From Climacium dendroides (lineage: Eukaryota; Streptophyta; Bryopsida; Hypnales; Climaciaceae), in contig OX467083.1 of assembly GCA_950106755.1 (NCBI GenBank), forward strand, positions 45,770,555 through 45,834,554: a stretch of DNA of 64,000 nt, written 5' to 3'. The position numbers were made by a program, and so were the translations under genes. Positions 61,066 to 64,000 of this stretch are shown here, piece after piece (position 1 is the stretch's first letter; each line of letters opens with the position of its first letter). The notes under the pieces are model-generated. The model was not told where the DNA came from and searched no databases. It saw only the letters and a program-made list of their open reading frames with translations.

Positions 61066-61690
61066 CCTTCCCAATTCCCGATTCTTTGGCGCACCTGCTA
61101 ACGACTGGCGGTGCTGCTGCTGCTACTATTCTCGTCCTCGGTCCCTCCCAGCCCTCCGACAAGGTGACATGCCCGCGACCAAGCCCCTCGCTCTCGCAAC
61201 GGCCTCAGAGCCCCGTTCTTCCGGCCCGCTCCAAAGCCCCGTGCGCCGCGACATGAACCCGGTGACCGCTCGTCCTCACTCCTCTCAGCACCGCAAGCGG
61301 ACCTGCAGAGCACGCCATTTCCTCCCCATCGCGCAGGAAAACTCAAAAAAACCCTAATTTCGCAGCACCTCCGGCTTCTGGGCCATTGCGAAACTCGAGT
61401 TAGCTCGAAGCAGTGCCGATCTCCGTTCAGTTCGTATATTTCCGCCACTGAGCAGCAAGCGAGCCTGTCCCAACAGGACTTGCAACGTCGAAGGAGCGGG
61501 GTTCGGTTCCCAGACCACCGGGGGAGGTGGAAGGGAAGAACGTGGCCACCGAAACCTCGACACTCGACGTCAACAGACAAAACCTCACTTGCTAGAGGCA
61601 GCGCGGGCAGAGGCGAAGCCTGCCCGGACCAAGTCGCGTTTCCCAAGGGGGAAGTGAACCGGGCAGCGCCATTCGAATGATTTGAATACT
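61066..61690 (-). promoter_or_regulatory. GC-rich upstream region of NUP155
   Basis: GC-rich sequence continuing the island beyond the start codon and ending abruptly near 61680, where AT-rich DNA begins. It probably holds the 5' untranslated region and promoter. Long open frames here are expected from composition and match nothing that I know. No TATA box is evident. Confidence 0.45.
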
Positions 61691-61724
61691 TACAGTAGTG
61701 CGCCCACAAAATAAACTGAAAAGG

Positions 61725-63485
61725 AAAAGTTACTTTTCTAATTTTCTAATTTTTTAATTCATAAAAAACTCAAAATTGAATATCTTTTTCACATTGTATG
61801 TTCAAAGGTCACAAAACAAAGTCTATGCACCTGTCTTCATAGAGAGCTTTCCAACAATACCAAGAACGTCACTGGGGATGCATAGTTCCCAAGATCTAAC
61901 CTAACTTAAGGTATGGATTATTTCCAATACAACTAGTCCTATGTCCTTAGTCCATAACCCAAAATTCCACAACCTTCATAAAGAGCAAAGAGTTTTCTAT
62001 CTACACCCAAAAATGTGACTGAGTGACACAAGGTTCGAAAAATCCATAATTTAGGATAATCTAAGATTCAAAAATATCTCAAAATCCATAACTTTCAAAT
62101 TGTATGAATTGTACACCCCTCCTCGTAGAGATTTTTTTTTATAGTACCAAGAACGGGGCCAAGGGACATATGGTTCCAAAGATCTCATCATAACAAACAA
62201 ATAGCCTAATTTAATATATATGGACTAATATGCTCTATGCCATTGCTAAAGTATAATAAAATAAAATAAAAATATTTTTAATTCATAAAATATTTAATAT
62301 TTAATATTTTTCTTGTCATGAATCGAAAGGCCACAAAACAAAGTCCATGCATCCCTCCTTGCAAAGAGTTTTCTAACGGTACCCAAAACATGATCGGGGG
62401 ACACACAATTTTGAAGCTTTCTTTGTAATAAACAAAACAAATAAACAACCTAATTTAAGATATAAGATTGATTTGCCTTGTTTCTTTGCCACAAAGCATA
62501 ATATAAAATAAAAATAAAGAAAAAATAATATTTTTTAATTCATAAAAAAATTGAAATTTAATATCTCATATTACATCAAATGTCCAAACACCATGAAACA
62601 AAGTCTGTTACACCCTTCCTCACAAAGGGCTTTTAAATTGTACCAAGAATGTGACTAGTGAATGCACAATTTTAGAGATCTTACTATAACAAACAAACAA
62701 GCAAAATAAAACAAACCACCTCATTTAAAGTTTACTAGTGTGCTTATGCCATTGCTATAGTCAAAAGAAAAAGAAAAGTAATTTTCTAATTTTTTAAAAC
62801 CAAAAATAACTCAAAAAATCCATAACTTTCACACCATATGTCTAAATGCTACTCAACAAAGCCTGTGTATCCTTCTTTGCAAAGAGCTTTCCAATAGTAC
62901 AAAGCATGCAACCGCAAGATTCACAGTACATGAGATCTCACTATAACAAACAAATGAAATCAAGCCTATCTTAACCCTTTACGTACTAAGAATTCATGAT
63001 TTTAAGTTGCATACTTTGATTGTTTATATTGTAGAACGTATAATGGAAATGGAAAATTTTATTATATCATTAGCTTGAGTGAAGAACATTGCATGCATTG
63101 GTTTAAGTAAAAATTTAGTAAAATAAATTTTTAAAATCTATATAAACTCTTCAAAATTGCTTAAAATACATGAGGCCAAATTGGGGCTTCTTAGTCATTA
63201 AAGGGTTAATGGATGGATAAGACTAGTGAAGCAAAGCGGCCTTCAAACACTATAGGGGGCCCTACGCCCTTCCCACAACCAAAATAAAAGTACAAAAAAT
63301 TCTAATTTTTTAATTTATAGAAACTTCCAAATTCAATATCTTTTCTACTTTGAATCTAACTATCATGAAACACAGCCCGTGCACCCCTCCTTGTAAAGTG
63401 CTTTCCAAAGGTACAAAAAACACAACTGAAGATGCACAGTCTAGGAGATCTCACCGTAACAAGCAAAACTAATTAACTAACTAAA
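61725..63485. repeat. Diverged tandem repeats of about 260 bp
   Basis: A block with CAYAAAACAAAGTCYATGCA-type sequence, followed by CYTCCTT...AAAGWGCTTTCCAA, GTACCAAGAA and GGAGATCTCACTATAACAAA variants, recurs near 61815, 62100, 62335, 62590, 62850 and 63370. Spacing is about 240-285 bp, with one gap of twice that length. The copies have diverged considerably. No coding potential. Confidence 0.65.
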
Positions 63486-63489
63486 CTTA

Positions 63490-64000
63490 AGGTATGGATA
63501 AATAGATAGATTAGAGAAGTATTTGTGACGCACCTCATTTTTCATGACTTGTTGTGCATGTTATGCACTCATTTTTTAAATGTTGTATGCTAGTTTGAGC
63601 TCCTTCACATACAAAAAGAATTTACTATTGTGAGTATTGATCAACTATGAAATCTCTATATTATAATTATTTCAAGTACTGAGCATTTTGAATGATGAAA
63701 GTGGATTTTACTAGTTGTGAGTCTTTTTGTATTATAAATCCTAGTTCTTGATACTTTATTTATCATAAATAACTATACAATTTTTTTTTAACAAATTTCA
63801 CAAAGAACTTATATTATAGCAATGATATTTTTCATGAAAGGAGAATGTGACAAAACGTATAAGAAAAAGATTGAAGATGAAAGTCCATTCTAATCTAAAA
63901 GATTGATGTGAATACAGTATGCATTGGAAATGGTTCAACTATGGTCGAGACTACGGTTCAACTATTGTTGTGAATTAAGCTTGATAGATGGATACTACAT
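63490..64000. other. AT-rich DNA, no gene seen
   Basis: No open frame or repeat recognised. The window ends with a local duplication of GGTTCAACTATKGT (63930 and 63956). Confidence 0.4.

Noticed and set aside
52268..61357. Many long + strand open frames through the GC-rich region (for example 56138-57253 and 58345-59091)
   Set aside because: They are antisense to verified NUP155 exons and introns; in GC-rich DNA stop codons are rare, so long shadow frames are expected. None resembles a known protein.
61098..61709. 203-residue - strand ORF upstream of NUP155
   Set aside because: Composition-driven open frame with no recognisable motif; more likely leader and promoter.

Overview
The window looks like nuclear DNA of a green plant from the streptophyte lineage, most likely not a flowering plant. 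The evidence is three split genes with canonical GT-AG introns that encode a plant-type tetraspanin, a DUF599 membrane protein and the plant form of nucleoporin Nup155. CCCTAAA telomere-type repeats and CACTA transposons agree with this. The tetraspanin gene has ten coding exons, whereas flowering-plant TET genes usually have very few introns, so I favour a bryophyte, charophyte or other non-angiosperm. I cannot name the species.

Layout. 1-11.7 kb: AT-rich DNA with two diverged, broken copies of one retroelement-like gene (1.0-2.7 and 8.5-10.4 kb). Between them lies a complete non-autonomous CACTA transposon (4344-6270) with matching 3-bp target duplications. 11.8-15.2 kb: a truncated tetraspanin pseudogene on the + strand, in which exons 1-6 of 10 can be recognised. 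15.2-17.6 kb: interspersed repeat and a decayed mobile-element-type reading frame. 17.6-22.4 kb: AT-rich, no gene seen. 22.5-24.2 kb: intact two-exon DUF599 gene (+). 24.3-30.3 kb: intergenic repeats, including a 71-bp tandem array interrupted by a 139-bp mini-CACTA. 30.3-35.5 kb: intact tetraspanin gene (-) with a long 5' leader intron. 35.5-41.8 kb: mostly AT-rich, with one unidentified exon-like stretch. 41.8-48.6 kb: dense nest of repeats: tRNA-like SINEs, a 61-bp array, a large inverted repeat, rearranged tetraspanin exon fragments and a second decayed copy of the 15.6-kb frame. 48.6-50.7 kb: dead pogo-like transposase. 52.3-61.7 kb: a sharply bounded GC-rich island holding a complete 15-exon NUP155 gene (-). 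61.7-63.5 kb: diverged tandem repeats of about 260 bp.

The three intact genes have unrelated jobs (endomembrane or plasma-membrane proteins and the nuclear pore scaffold) and do not form a functional cluster. The most unusual feature is the repeated duplication of tetraspanin sequence around the intact gene: a truncated gene copy, then smaller exon 5-6 pieces embedded in a recurring interspersed repeat. The pieces look as if they were mobilised or recombined as part of that repeat. Gene models were assembled by hand from frame, splice signals and remembered family sequence. No database search was run.
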